A stretch of DNA of 64,000 nucleotides from Georgfuchsia toluolica (lineage in GTDB: Bacteria > Pseudomonadota > Gammaproteobacteria > Burkholderiales > Rhodocyclaceae), in assembly GCF_907163265.1 (NCBI RefSeq), contig NZ_CAJQUM010000001.1, positions 1,922,001 to 1,986,000 of the forward strand. Reading direction: 5' to 3'. The position numbers and the translations under genes are program-made. The stretch's first letter is position 1, and each line of letters begins with the position of its first letter. The notes below the pieces were generated by a model, which ran no database searches, was not told the origin of the DNA, and was given only the letters and a program-made list of their open reading frames with translations. Shown here piece by piece: positions 35,386 through 43,762 of the stretch.

Positions 35386-35571
35386 TTATTGGCCAAATAG
35401 ACAATAGCGACACATGCCAAGCCGCTGCTCACTATCATGCAGCACTCTCATTCCCAGCATTCGTCTTGCCGGAAAATGCGTTGCTAATGTGACAAAAACC
35501 CAATAGGTGCCCGCCAATGTAGTGCTAATGACCGCGACAGAAACAACGATTGCGATGGCGGTACGGTTCAT
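35386..35571 (-). CDS. Small hypothetical membrane protein
   Basis: A 61-residue ORF starting MNRTAIAIVVSVAVISTTLAG with one hydrophobic N-terminal segment, then FVTLATHFPARRMLG and a short Cys-containing tail (GMCRYCLFGQ). It could be a signal-anchored small protein, but I recognise no family and the support is only the ORF and the hydrophobic start. Confidence 0.3.
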   Translation of the reverse strand: MNRTAIAIVVSVAVISTTLAGTYWVFVTLATHFPARRMLGMRVLHDSEQRLGMCRYCLFGQ

Positions 35572-35696
35572 GGTTCATGCATGCCAACGGTCTGGATGTT
35601 GATGTAAGCCGCGTTGTTGCTTATGCGCTCTTCACTCTTTCTGCTGCAAGTAATCCATCGGCAGCAAACAATTCAGCCAAGAGACCCAGAAATGAG

Positions 35697-35724
35697 AAGC
35701 GACCCTCCGGGTGGAGAGTCGCTT
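35697..35724. terminator. Hairpin after the cytochrome c gene
   Basis: AAGCGACCCTCC, GGGT, GGAGAGTCGCTT form a 12-pair stem with one mismatch, about 45 bases after the cytochrome stop on the minus strand. No clear T-run follows, so it may be a weak terminator or an RNA-stabilising hairpin. Confidence 0.45.
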
Positions 35725-35768
35725 GAATACTGGTGGGTTGTGAAAGATTCTAACTGTCGATCTACGGA

Positions 35769-36065
35769 TTATTTCCCTTGAGCCAACATGTATTCGACGG
35801 CGGCCTTGATTTCCTCGTCGGACAGTTTCGTGCCCGCCCGCGGCTTCATGATGCCTTTGCCCTTGATGACCGACGCCGTCAAGGAGTCAGAGTCGCCTTT
35901 GAGCGCATCCTTGACGCCAAGCTTCGCTGCCTTCGCCATACCCGTATTATGACAAAGGCCGCACGACTTGTCATAAATCGCCTTGCCGTCCGCGGCGGAC
36001 GCCACTTGCCCGGCGCCAAGCAATAGCACAGCAAGAGTAGTACTCACAATAACTGCATGTTTCAT
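35769..36065 (-). CDS. Cytochrome c5-like periplasmic monoheme cytochrome
   Basis: A 98-residue c-type cytochrome. A signal peptide (IVSTTLAVLLLGAGQVASA) precedes the heme motif CGLCHNTG near residue 35. The axial Met lies in GIMKPRAGTKLSDEEIK near residue 75. Size and PRAG motif fit the cytochrome c5 (CycB/c555-like) group, which carries electrons in the periplasm. AGGAG lies seven bases before the ATG. Confidence 0.9.
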   Translation of the reverse strand: MKHAVIVSTTLAVLLLGAGQVASAADGKAIYDKSCGLCHNTGMAKAAKLGVKDALKGDSDSLTASVIKGKGIMKPRAGTKLSDEEIKAAVEYMLAQGK

Positions 36066-36384
36066 TTCATGTCTCCTTTGCGTGTAGTGTGGATAGCCAT
36101 GTGTTCAATAACGCGGTGACGCTCCTGGGGCTGACTGCATTGATGTAACGATTTGTAGCTGGAGCTTGGCTACAGAAAAAATTACTACTCATCATTAGAA
36201 AATAACCACAGAATTTTTCCCAATATCGACCACCGGACTTTTGCAATTGCGATCACCTGAAGTGGTCCCAAAGTGCAAAAAAGCCAACCGCGATGGTTGG
36301 GCTAAATACAAGAAACGTAAAAGTAATTCTATTTCCACTTCATTAATGAAATAATAGTGGTGTCTCGATCATGGGGATACGGCA
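36066..36384. other. Gene-free stretch with short duplicated sequence, copy 2
   Basis: No convincing gene. It holds a hairpin TGTAGC...GCTACA near 36150-36172 and the second copy of the GWAKYKKR-type duplicated block (about 36264-36321), just before the IS630-like remnant. Confidence 0.5.
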
Positions 36385-37110
36385 ATGGCAAGGAGAGCGA
36401 GTGGAGGGGAATGGCTGGAAGAAGCCAAGGCGTGCCTGGCCAAGGCCAGGACGGTAGAAGAGTTGAGACAGGCGCAGGCGGTGGTTCTACCGCTTGAGTA
36501 CGGCTTGTCATTGGAGCAGACAGCCCGTGCCATCGGAGTGTCGGCCGGATGGGCCTGCCAGTTGCGAACGCGCTTTGTACGCGGGGAAGGGGTACCGGGT
36601 TATGGTGCAAGCCGACGGGGCGGACGGCGGCGGGAGAACATGACGCGCGAGGAGGAGGCCGCCTTTTTGCTACCGTTCTTCGAGAAAGCGAGAGTTGGCG
36701 ACATTCTGGTGGTGAGCGAAATCAAACAGGCATTGGACGCTCGCCTGGGACGGACCGTGGCCTTGGCCTCCGCCTACAATCTCCTGCATCGTCATGGCTG
36801 GCGCAAGCTTGCGCCCGACAAGCGACACCCCAAGGCTGATGTCACAGCCCAGGAGGATTGGAGAAAAAACTCCCCGGCATCCTCGGGGAAATCAACCGGC
36901 AGTGGCAAGGCGAAGGTCCGCTCCGGCTAATGTTTCAAGGCGAAGCGCGCTTTGGACGGGTCTCCGATACCCGGCGTTGCTGGTGCCCGAAGTCGGTTCG
37001 CCCGCTCTGCCAAGACATGGTTACGCAGAAGTACACCTACGCTTATGGTGCGGGTTCGATCGCCGATGGCCAGTTCGACACACTGATTCTGCCCCACGTC
37101 AATGGTCACA
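36385..37110 (+). mobile_element. IS630-family transposase remnant with -1 frameshift site
   Basis: Frame 1 (36385-36930) starts MARRASGGEWLEEAKACLA and has a helix-turn-helix (LSLEQTARAIGVSAGWACQL) and the second DNA-binding half ending HRHGWRKLAPDKRHPK. At 36861-36870 the heptamer A AAA AAC lies in phase for -1 slippage into LPGILGEINRQWQGEGPLRL, then QGEARFGRV and YTYAYGAGSIADGQFDTLIL. In the family the first catalytic Asp is in QDEARFG; here it is Gly. The reading ends after LILPHVNG, so the rest of the DDE domain is lost. No clear terminal inverted repeats were found. Confidence 0.82.
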
Positions 37111-37228
37111 AATGTGCGCCTAGAACTTCAAATTCGATATTGCTTTTTCCTGAGACGCTTGGTGTACTTGGCGCCTTGGTGGTGAGAAATATTGTGATGT
37201 TATCCATTAATATCGCTTTGCCCGGCTA

Positions 37229-38665
37229 CTAGGCAGTGCCACCCACCGTGAGTCCGTCGATGCGCAATGTCGGCTGGCCGACGCCGACCGGTACGCTCTG
37301 GCCCTCCTTGCCGCAGGTGCCGACGCCGGGATCGAGCGCCATGTCGTTGCCGATCATCGAGACCCGCGTCAACACATCGGGACCGTTGCCGATCAGCGTT
37401 GCGCCCTTGACCGGATAAGTGATTTTCCCGTTTTCGATCATGTAGGCCTCGGCGGTGGAGAAAACAAACTTGCCGCTGGTGATGTCGACCTGGCCGCCGC
37501 CGAAGTTGGCGGCATACAGGCCGTGCCTGACCGAGGCGATGATTTCCTCGGACGACTTGTCGCCATTCAGCATATATGTATTCGTCATGCGCGGCAGCGG
37601 CAGGTGGGCAAACGATTCACGCCGTCCGTTGCCGGTGGGCGCCACGCCCATCAGGCGCGCGTTGAGCGAGTCCTGCATGTAGCACTGCAGGACGCCATCC
37701 TCGATCAGCACCGTGCATCGGGTCGGGTTGCCTTCGTCATCGATGGTGAGCGAGCCGCGCCGCTGGTTCAGCGTGCCATCGTCCACCACCGTGACGCCGG
37801 GCGCTGCGACGCGTTCGCCAATGCGCCCGGCAAACGCCGAACTACCCTTGCGGTTGAAGTCGCCTTCCAGGCCGTGGCCGATTGCTTCGTGCAACAGGAT
37901 GCCGGGCCAGCCGGAGCCGAGCACCACGGTCATGTTGCCGGCTGGTGCAGGGCGGGCAGCCAGGTTGACACTGGCTTGGTGCACGGCCTTCTGCGCATAA
38001 TCGCGCAACACGTCGTCGCTGAAATAACGATAATCGAAACGCCCGCCGCCACCCGAAGAACCCTGCTCGCGGCGACCGTCCTGCTCCATGATGACCGTGA
38101 CCGAAACGCGCACCAGGGGGCGCACATCGGCAGCAAGGCGGCCATCGGAACGGGCTGCCAGAACGGCTTCCCAACTGCCCGCGACATGCGCCATGACTTC
38201 CCTGACGCGACTGTCGGCGGCGCGCACGAATTGCTCCAGACGCTCCAGCAGTTTGACCTTTTCGATGTCCTCAAGCGAAGCAATCGGATCGGCTGTCGCA
38301 TAAAGCGCCGGTATGCCGGCGCCGCGCAGCAGCGACAGGCGCTGTTCGCCACCGGCGGCGGAAATGGCGCGCGTGGCTTGCGCGGCGGAGGTCAATGCCG
38401 GCAGGCTGATGTCATCCGAATAGGCAAAGGCGGTTTTCTCGCCCGCAATCGCGCGCACGCCGACCCCCTGCTCGATGTTGAAGCTGCCCGACTTGACGAT
38501 GCCCTCTTCGAGGCTCCAGGCTTCGGTGCGCGCATATTGAAAATAGAGGTCGGCATAATCGAGCCGGTGGCCGAACAATTCGCCGAATACCAACTCAAGT
38601 TTGCCTGGCGTCAGTTCGTAGGGCGCCAGCAGGTACTGTTCGGCGGTGGAATAAAGATCGTTCAT
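37229..38665 (-). CDS. tldD: Metalloprotease TldD
   Basis: TldD pairs with PmbA (TldE) to degrade peptides and mature microcins. The 478-residue protein has the zinc motif [18 protein letters not shown] (HExxxH), [17 protein letters not shown] near the start, [19 protein letters not shown] and the end [14 protein letters not shown]. The ATG at 38665 fits the family start; an ATG six codons upstream is possible. A long inverted repeat separates it from the upstream nitrilase gene. Confidence 0.96.
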   Translation of the reverse strand: MNDLYSTAEQYLLAPYELTPGKLELVFGELFGHRLDYADLYFQYARTEAWSLEEGIVKSGSFNIEQGVGVRAIAGEKTAFAYSDDISLPALTSAAQATRAISAAGGEQRLSLLRGAGIPALYATADPIASLEDIEKVKLLERLEQFVRAADSRVREVMAHVAGSWEAVLAARSDGRLAADVRPLVRVSVTVIMEQDGRREQGSSGGGGRFDYRYFSDDVLRDYAQKAVHQASVNLAARPAPAGNMTVVLGSGWPGILLHEAIGHGLEGDFNRKGSSAFAGRIGERVAAPGVTVVDDGTLNQRRGSLTIDDEGNPTRCTVLIEDGVLQCYMQDSLNARLMGVAPTGNGRRESFAHLPLPRMTNTYMLNGDKSSEEIIASVRHGLYAANFGGGQVDITSGKFVFSTAEAYMIENGKITYPVKGATLIGNGPDVLTRVSMIGNDMALDPGVGTCGKEGQSVPVGVGQPTLRIDGLTVGGTA

Positions 38666-38682
38666 AAGTTCACCAAAAAACA

Positions 38683-38803
38683 TTTACCACAGAGGACAAG
38701 GAGGACGCAGAGGAAGGCAGAAACAGCGCATAGATGGGGGCGCTTTGGCCAAGTATCAAGGATTTTGACTTCCTCTGTGTACTCTGTGTCCTCTGTGGTG
38801 AAA
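38683..38803. repeat. Long inverted repeat 2 (nitrilase-tldD gap)
   Basis: Imperfect arms: TTTACCACAGAGGACAAGGA at 38683 onward pairs with TCCTCTGTGTCCTCTGTGG words ending at 38803, with about 50 bases between. It uses the same ACAGAGGA words as the repeat in the hisA-hisF gap. Confidence 0.85.
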
Positions 38804-38805
38804 AA

Positions 38806-39603
38806 TCATTTGAAAAATCGGTGCTGCAAAGCAGGCAGCATGGTACGTACTTCGACCAGCCGCGCCGGATCGAGTTCCGCGATGACGACACCAGCACCCT
38901 TGTCCATCCGCGTCAGCACCTCGCCCCACGGATCGACAATCATGCTGTTGCCATGTGTAAGGCGCCCGTTCGGGTGGCGTCCCCCCTGCGCCGGCGCGAG
39001 CACATAGCACTGGTTCTCGATGGCCCGCGCGCGCAAGAGCAACTCCCAGTGCGCCTGGCCGGTGGTATCGGTGAAGGCGGAAGGCAATACCAGCAAGTCG
39101 ATCTGGCCGAGGCGGCGAAACAGCTCGGGGAAACGCAGGTCGTAGCAGATGCCGAGACCGACCCGGCCAAATGGCGTATCGAAGGCGATGGGGGTGCTGC
39201 CAGCCTCAATCGTCGCCGCCTCATCGTATTGCTCTTCGCCCTTCTGGAAGCCGAACAGATGGATCTTGTCGTAACGCGCCACAACGATGCCCTGCGGATT
39301 GAATACGAGGCAACTGTTGCGCAGCTTGTTTTCGTCGTCCGCGGCCAGGGGCAGCGAACCGCCGATCAGCCAGAGACCATGCTTGCGCGCGCAATCACGC
39401 AGAAAATTCTGGATCGGGCCGCTGCCAAACTGTTCGCGCGCCGCCAGCCGGTCGACATCGCCCGCGCCGATGATCGGGAAATATTCGGGGAGCGCCACCA
39501 GTTGGGCGCCCTGCTCTGCCGCCTGGGCGATGAGCGCCCCTGCGGTTTCCAGATTCGGCGCCACGTCCGGTCCTGAAATCATCTGCACGGCGGCGATTTT
39601 CAT
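38806..39603 (-). CDS. Carbon-nitrogen hydrolase (nitrilase family, Nit1/Nit2-like)
   Basis: A 265-residue nitrilase-superfamily amidase. The Glu-Lys-Cys triad appears in VALPEYFPIIGA, RYDKIHLFGFQKGE and GLGICYDLRFPELFRRL. The sequence resembles Nit1/Nit2-type enzymes that deaminate oxidised glutathione or omega-amides. The ATG overlaps the yhdP stop (ATGA). The operon order yhdP-nitrilase-tldD is common in betaproteobacteria. Confidence 0.93.
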   Translation of the reverse strand: MKIAAVQMISGPDVAPNLETAGALIAQAAEQGAQLVALPEYFPIIGAGDVDRLAAREQFGSGPIQNFLRDCARKHGLWLIGGSLPLAADDENKLRNSCLVFNPQGIVVARYDKIHLFGFQKGEEQYDEAATIEAGSTPIAFDTPFGRVGLGICYDLRFPELFRRLGQIDLLVLPSAFTDTTGQAHWELLLRARAIENQCYVLAPAQGGRHPNGRLTHGNSMIVDPWGEVLTRMDKGAGVVIAELDPARLVEVRTMLPALQHRFFK

Positions 39604-42600
39604 TTGCCCGTGTCCTTGTTCACCGCCGCGCCCGGCTGCGCGCCGATCTTGTCGACATTGGGCTCGGACCAGCTGCCCGTCACCGTGAAGTCGTAAGCAA
39701 AAGCCTTGTCGAACGGATTGCCGAACAGCTTGTTGAACACCCACGCCGTCGCGCCAGCGGCGGGGTGCACCAACAGCACGCCGACCGCCGCCGATTCACT
39801 GACGGTAGGCTGCACCCGCACCTTGAGGTCCTGCGTCTCTTTGATGAGATCGGCGCTGCCCGCCATTTGCACCTTGGCGGCGGGACCGCGAATTTCCATG
39901 TCCTGCGTACTGAGCACACCGTTGCTCACCTTCACCTGGCCTTTTACCGTATCGAAAGCGAAGCCCTCGCTGAAAACGTCGTGAAAATCCAGCGTGATGC
40001 GGCGCGGGATCGACTGCAGGCTCAAAATACCGAGCAGGCGGCCGACGCCCGGTTCGAGTTTATTGAACTGGCCGTCATGGGCGTCGAGACTGAGCTGTCC
40101 GTTCAGCGAGGCAAAATCGATATCGTGCGGGGCGCCCCTCCAGGTCAGATGGCCATTGAGATCGGCATTGCCGCGCTTCACCATGTTGGGGTAGCCGATG
40201 CGGTTCATGAGACGTTCGATGCTGCGCGCATGCAGCTTGAAATCGGCCTGGGTCTCCGAGGCGACGGCCGCCGGCGCGGCGGTTAAACGCCAGCGCCCCT
40301 GTCCCTCCAGCGCACCGTCGTCATTGCGCAACGTGAAGTTGGCATTCCAATCGCCGCCCTTGTTTTCGGCGGCAAGGTGCAGCTCGCCATAATCGTGGCC
40401 ATTCAGTGCCAGATGGTCGAGCGTCAGATCGAGATTGGGCAGTGCCTTGAGCGCATCATCCGCCACCGCATTCGCCGTCGCCGCCTCCGGCCAGGCAAAG
40501 CGCGTAATGCGGCCGGAAAGCCTGGCATTGTCGCCATCTACCCATTCCAGTTTCGCGGCCAGCTCACGGCTGTTGATATCCGCCGCCCACGAGTTGCCCG
40601 GCCGGGTCGCGCTGATCCTGACGTCGTGAAAAACCCGTCCCAGCGCCTGCAATTCGGTGCTGCGCAGGTCGATGCGATTCGGCTTGAGTTCATCGTCATT
40701 GGCCGGTGTGGCGCGCGCCGCTTTGGCCGGCACGGGTTTGTCGCCGCCATCGCTAAACAAGAGACGCCACAGATCGGCATTGATGCGTGGCTGAAAGATC
40801 GCCACCGCCAGGCCGCGTTCCGGCATCCGCGCCGCCACATCGCCGATACTGACCAAACCACGCTCAAAGACGCTTTGCGCCTCCTGACGATAAATAAGCT
40901 GGGCGCGCAAACCGCTGCCCAGCGACAGTTCGACGCTGTTGCGAATGGTGCCGTCACGCGGCCGTTTGCCAAGCAGGCGCGGATCGGCCAGCTTGCGCTC
41001 GAACAGCAGCGGCATCGCTTCCGTCGCCGATTTGTTGAAGGGTTCCGGCAGGCTCGAACTCATGCCGATCAAATCACTGGCAATGCGCACTTCCGCCGAT
41101 TTCTTGCGTGCCTTGACGGTGCCGCTCCAGCGCGTGCTGCCGGCCAGGCTTTTCAGCGCCGCGTGGGAAAACTGCTTGCGCAATTGCGCCGCGCTTGCTT
41201 CGCCGCCGACCTCGGCCAGCACGCTGCCGTCGTCTTGCGTCTTCAGGTTCAGCTTGAGCGGCAGTCCGTACATGGTCGCCGTCACCCCTTTCGCGCCCAG
41301 CCTTTCGGCGCTGAACTCGATCTGGCCGCGCACGTCTTCGAGCGGCGATAGGTCAGGATCGAGTTGCAAGCGGTTGGCATCGAAGCGGTAGCTGCCATTC
41401 ACCTTCGACTTCTGCATATTGCGCAAAGGCAGCACCAGCTTCAAGTCGAGCCCGCCGCCGCCGACCGCCGTCATGTCTTCAGTGAAATGATCGATCCGCG
41501 CGCCAACCGGACTTGCCTCGATGAATTTGAGGAAGCTTGCCGTCGCGCCGGCGGCCCTGCCTTCGACGAGGAGTTGCTCGTCCGTGCTCGACAGATCGGG
41601 AATCGTCGCCTTGACGGGAGCGGCATGCACGCCAAGAATGCGGGCGTCATTGGCGGCAATGGTCATGGCCGGACCGTCGAAGTCGAGGGTGCCGGCAATG
41701 CCGTCGATCCGCGGCCAGCCTTCCGCGTAGCGCAGCACGGCATCATGGAAAACCCCATGAACGCGGAAAATGCCGCTGTGATCGGCGAAGGGGAACTTGT
41801 CCAGATTGCCCTTGAGCTTCAACGTGGCTTCAGTCACCTTGCCCTGAGTAAGTCCGGCCTGCAGATAAGGGCCGACATCGGGTCCGGCCTGCAACGGCAT
41901 ATAGCGCCATATCGCAGCGCCATCGGCGCGGGTGATCCGCGCGTCGAGATCGATGCGGCCCATGCCTTTGTCGTGTATCTCGTAAGTGCCGCTGGCCACG
42001 CCCTCGGTATCCGCGTTGCGGAACCGCACCTGGCCCAATTTCAATTCGATATGCTTGTCGTTCCGATTCCAGCGCACCTGCGCATCCAGCATATCGAGCG
42101 GCAGGGGTTGATGAAAAACGGCGGGCAGCGATAGCGACGCCTGATGCCCGGTCAGCAACAGCATACCGGCAGTCTCATTGCCATCGATGGTGCCGCTGAT
42201 GCCGCTGACGCCAGGCTGATTGCCGACCGAGGCAATGGCCAGCTTGTTAAATGCGCCATTGATGCTGTAGCGCGCCGGGGGCCACTGCTGGCCCCGCCAG
42301 CGCAGGCGGAATTGATCGAGCGATCCGCGCGGCGCATAGCCGGCGAGCTGGCGCCGAAAATCTTCCGGCAGGGGCAGATGCGCCGCCAGTGACGAGAGCG
42401 CCTGAAAGTCAATTTTGTTGACCGTGAAATTGCCTCCCAACTCGTCGCGTTCGACTTGAAGGTCCGTGGGGGCCACGACAATCCCGTCATTCGTTGCCAA
42501 TTCCAGCTGGCGCGTGGAAAACCCGACAGCCTGGCCCTGTTTGCGGGCCGCTATGCGCCCGTTGAGATGATGCAGCGACAACAGCGCCAATTCCGGCGCA

Positions 42601-43472
42601 AGACGGATCTGCACGTCAGCCAGCGACAGGTCCGCAGTCACGGCGGTCGGCCGCAAATTGGCAAAATCAAGCCATACACGCATGGTGCCGCGACCGCGCG
42701 TCAGCTCCACCGGATAGTCGACCCAGGCGTGCCAGCCGGCGAGATCGGCGTAATCGACCTGGCTGTAAATCTCGCCTTCCCAATGCTTAATATCGGCAAG
42801 GCTGTCGCCCCTGAATATCCCGCGCACATCGAGCCTGGAGGCCAGGCCTGCCGGTGGTGACGCCGTCATACCGAAGCGATGCCGCCCCAACACCATCTTT
42901 TCGACGCGCAGATTGAGCTGATCGAGCGTAAGCGGCGGCGCCTGGCGCATTTCGTCGCTCCAGGTCACGCTGGCGTCACGGATCACCACCGAATGCTGAT
43001 CGAGCACCCAGGCGGAAATGTCCGGCCCCGACCTGTCCAGCTTCACCGGCAGGCCGGCAATAAACAGATGTCCCCCGGCATCGCGCCGTACCGCGAGTAC
43101 CGGCGCATTCACTTCGAGCCGGTAAAAGTGTGGCGACAGCTTGAGCAGTGAAATCCAGCTAACGACGCCGACGACATTGTCGAAGCTCAGCGCCGGCCGG
43201 CCGGCCTCGTCCTTGATCGCCAGGTCGTGCAGTTGCAGCCGTGGCCGAATGCCCTGCATGCGGCCTTCAATATGACCAATGGTGACCGGCAGGTGAATGG
43301 CCTGCGACAGCTCGTGTCCGATCTCCGCGCGATAGTTGTCGACCTGGGGCAACAGCACAAAACGCAACAGCAGCAAGAGAACGCTGAAGACGAGCAGCAG
43401 GGCGCCCAGCGGCCAGACGAGAATACGCAAAAAACGGATCACTGCGCGGGTTCTGACGAGATAGCTGAGCAT
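39600..43472 (-). CDS. yhdP: YhdP-family AsmA-like envelope protein
   Basis: A 1290-residue protein with one N-terminal membrane anchor (PLGALLLVFSVLLLLLRFVL) and a long periplasmic part of the DUF3971/AsmA type. The C-terminus has the AsmA-like block GVGRLLGILSLQSIPRRITL, DFHDVFSEGFAFDTVKG and VGVLLVHPAAGATAWVFNKL. YhdP and related proteins are proposed bridges that move phospholipids to the outer membrane. It is divergent from glnE, with a full copy of the dispersed repeat starting right at its ATG. Confidence 0.93.
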   Translation of the reverse strand: MLSYLVRTRAVIRFLRILVWPLGALLLVFSVLLLLLRFVLLPQVDNYRAEIGHELSQAIHLPVTIGHIEGRMQGIRPRLQLHDLAIKDEAGRPALSFDNVVGVVSWISLLKLSPHFYRLEVNAPVLAVRRDAGGHLFIAGLPVKLDRSGPDISAWVLDQHSVVIRDASVTWSDEMRQAPPLTLDQLNLRVEKMVLGRHRFGMTASPPAGLASRLDVRGIFRGDSLADIKHWEGEIYSQVDYADLAGWHAWVDYPVELTRGRGTMRVWLDFANLRPTAVTADLSLADVQIRLAPELALLSLHHLNGRIAARKQGQAVGFSTRQLELATNDGIVVAPTDLQVERDELGGNFTVNKIDFQALSSLAAHLPLPEDFRRQLAGYAPRGSLDQFRLRWRGQQWPPARYSINGAFNKLAIASVGNQPGVSGISGTIDGNETAGMLLLTGHQASLSLPAVFHQPLPLDMLDAQVRWNRNDKHIELKLGQVRFRNADTEGVASGTYEIHDKGMGRIDLDARITRADGAAIWRYMPLQAGPDVGPYLQAGLTQGKVTEATLKLKGNLDKFPFADHSGIFRVHGVFHDAVLRYAEGWPRIDGIAGTLDFDGPAMTIAANDARILGVHAAPVKATIPDLSSTDEQLLVEGRAAGATASFLKFIEASPVGARIDHFTEDMTAVGGGGLDLKLVLPLRNMQKSKVNGSYRFDANRLQLDPDLSPLEDVRGQIEFSAERLGAKGVTATMYGLPLKLNLKTQDDGSVLAEVGGEASAAQLRKQFSHAALKSLAGSTRWSGTVKARKKSAEVRIASDLIGMSSSLPEPFNKSATEAMPLLFERKLADPRLLGKRPRDGTIRNSVELSLGSGLRAQLIYRQEAQSVFERGLVSIGDVAARMPERGLAVAIFQPRINADLWRLLFSDGGDKPVPAKAARATPANDDELKPNRIDLRSTELQALGRVFHDVRISATRPGNSWAADINSRELAAKLEWVDGDNARLSGRITRFAWPEAATANAVADDALKALPNLDLTLDHLALNGHDYGELHLAAENKGGDWNANFTLRNDDGALEGQGRWRLTAAPAAVASETQADFKLHARSIERLMNRIGYPNMVKRGNADLNGHLTWRGAPHDIDFASLNGQLSLDAHDGQFNKLEPGVGRLLGILSLQSIPRRITLDFHDVFSEGFAFDTVKGQVKVSNGVLSTQDMEIRGPAAKVQMAGSADLIKETQDLKVRVQPTVSESAAVGVLLVHPAAGATAWVFNKLFGNPFDKAFAYDFTVTGSWSEPNVDKIGAQPGAAVNKDTGK

Positions 43473-43672
43473 CTTGTGATATCGAGCGTAGCGAACCGAC
43501 TAATAGCCCCGCCTTTGGGGGTTGAGGCGGGGTTTCGCAAAGCACCGCTTTGCGCCGCCGAGACGGGCGAGCCATGCAGGGCGAGCCCTGGAGCAGGATG
43601 GGGGTGGGAAGCGTTCAATTTGCTTTTGCGCATTTTCAATCTTCAGGGATGGCGCTGGCGACCATGCGCGTC
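43473..43672. repeat. Dispersed intergenic repeat, copy B
   Basis: A 200-base copy between the divergent yhdP and glnE starts. It begins CTTGTGATATCGAGCGTAGC, holds the palindrome GCAAAGCACCGCTTTGC and ends with GGCGCTGGCGACCATGCGCG. Order and words match the copies at 53.93 and 62.88 kb (the latter inverted). Confidence 0.9.
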
Positions 43673-43762
43673 AGGCGCGGGGTAAAGACCATGATGAAGA
43701 ATGGGATGCTCCCACCAGCGGCTAGAATGTGTGCAGCTATAAATTCTACTCTACCGCTTAAT

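Noticed and set aside
36385-37232. Two separate hypothetical genes (36385-36930 and 36858-37232)
   Set aside because: They join through an in-phase A AAA AAC slippery site into one IS630-type transposase, so they are parts of one element.
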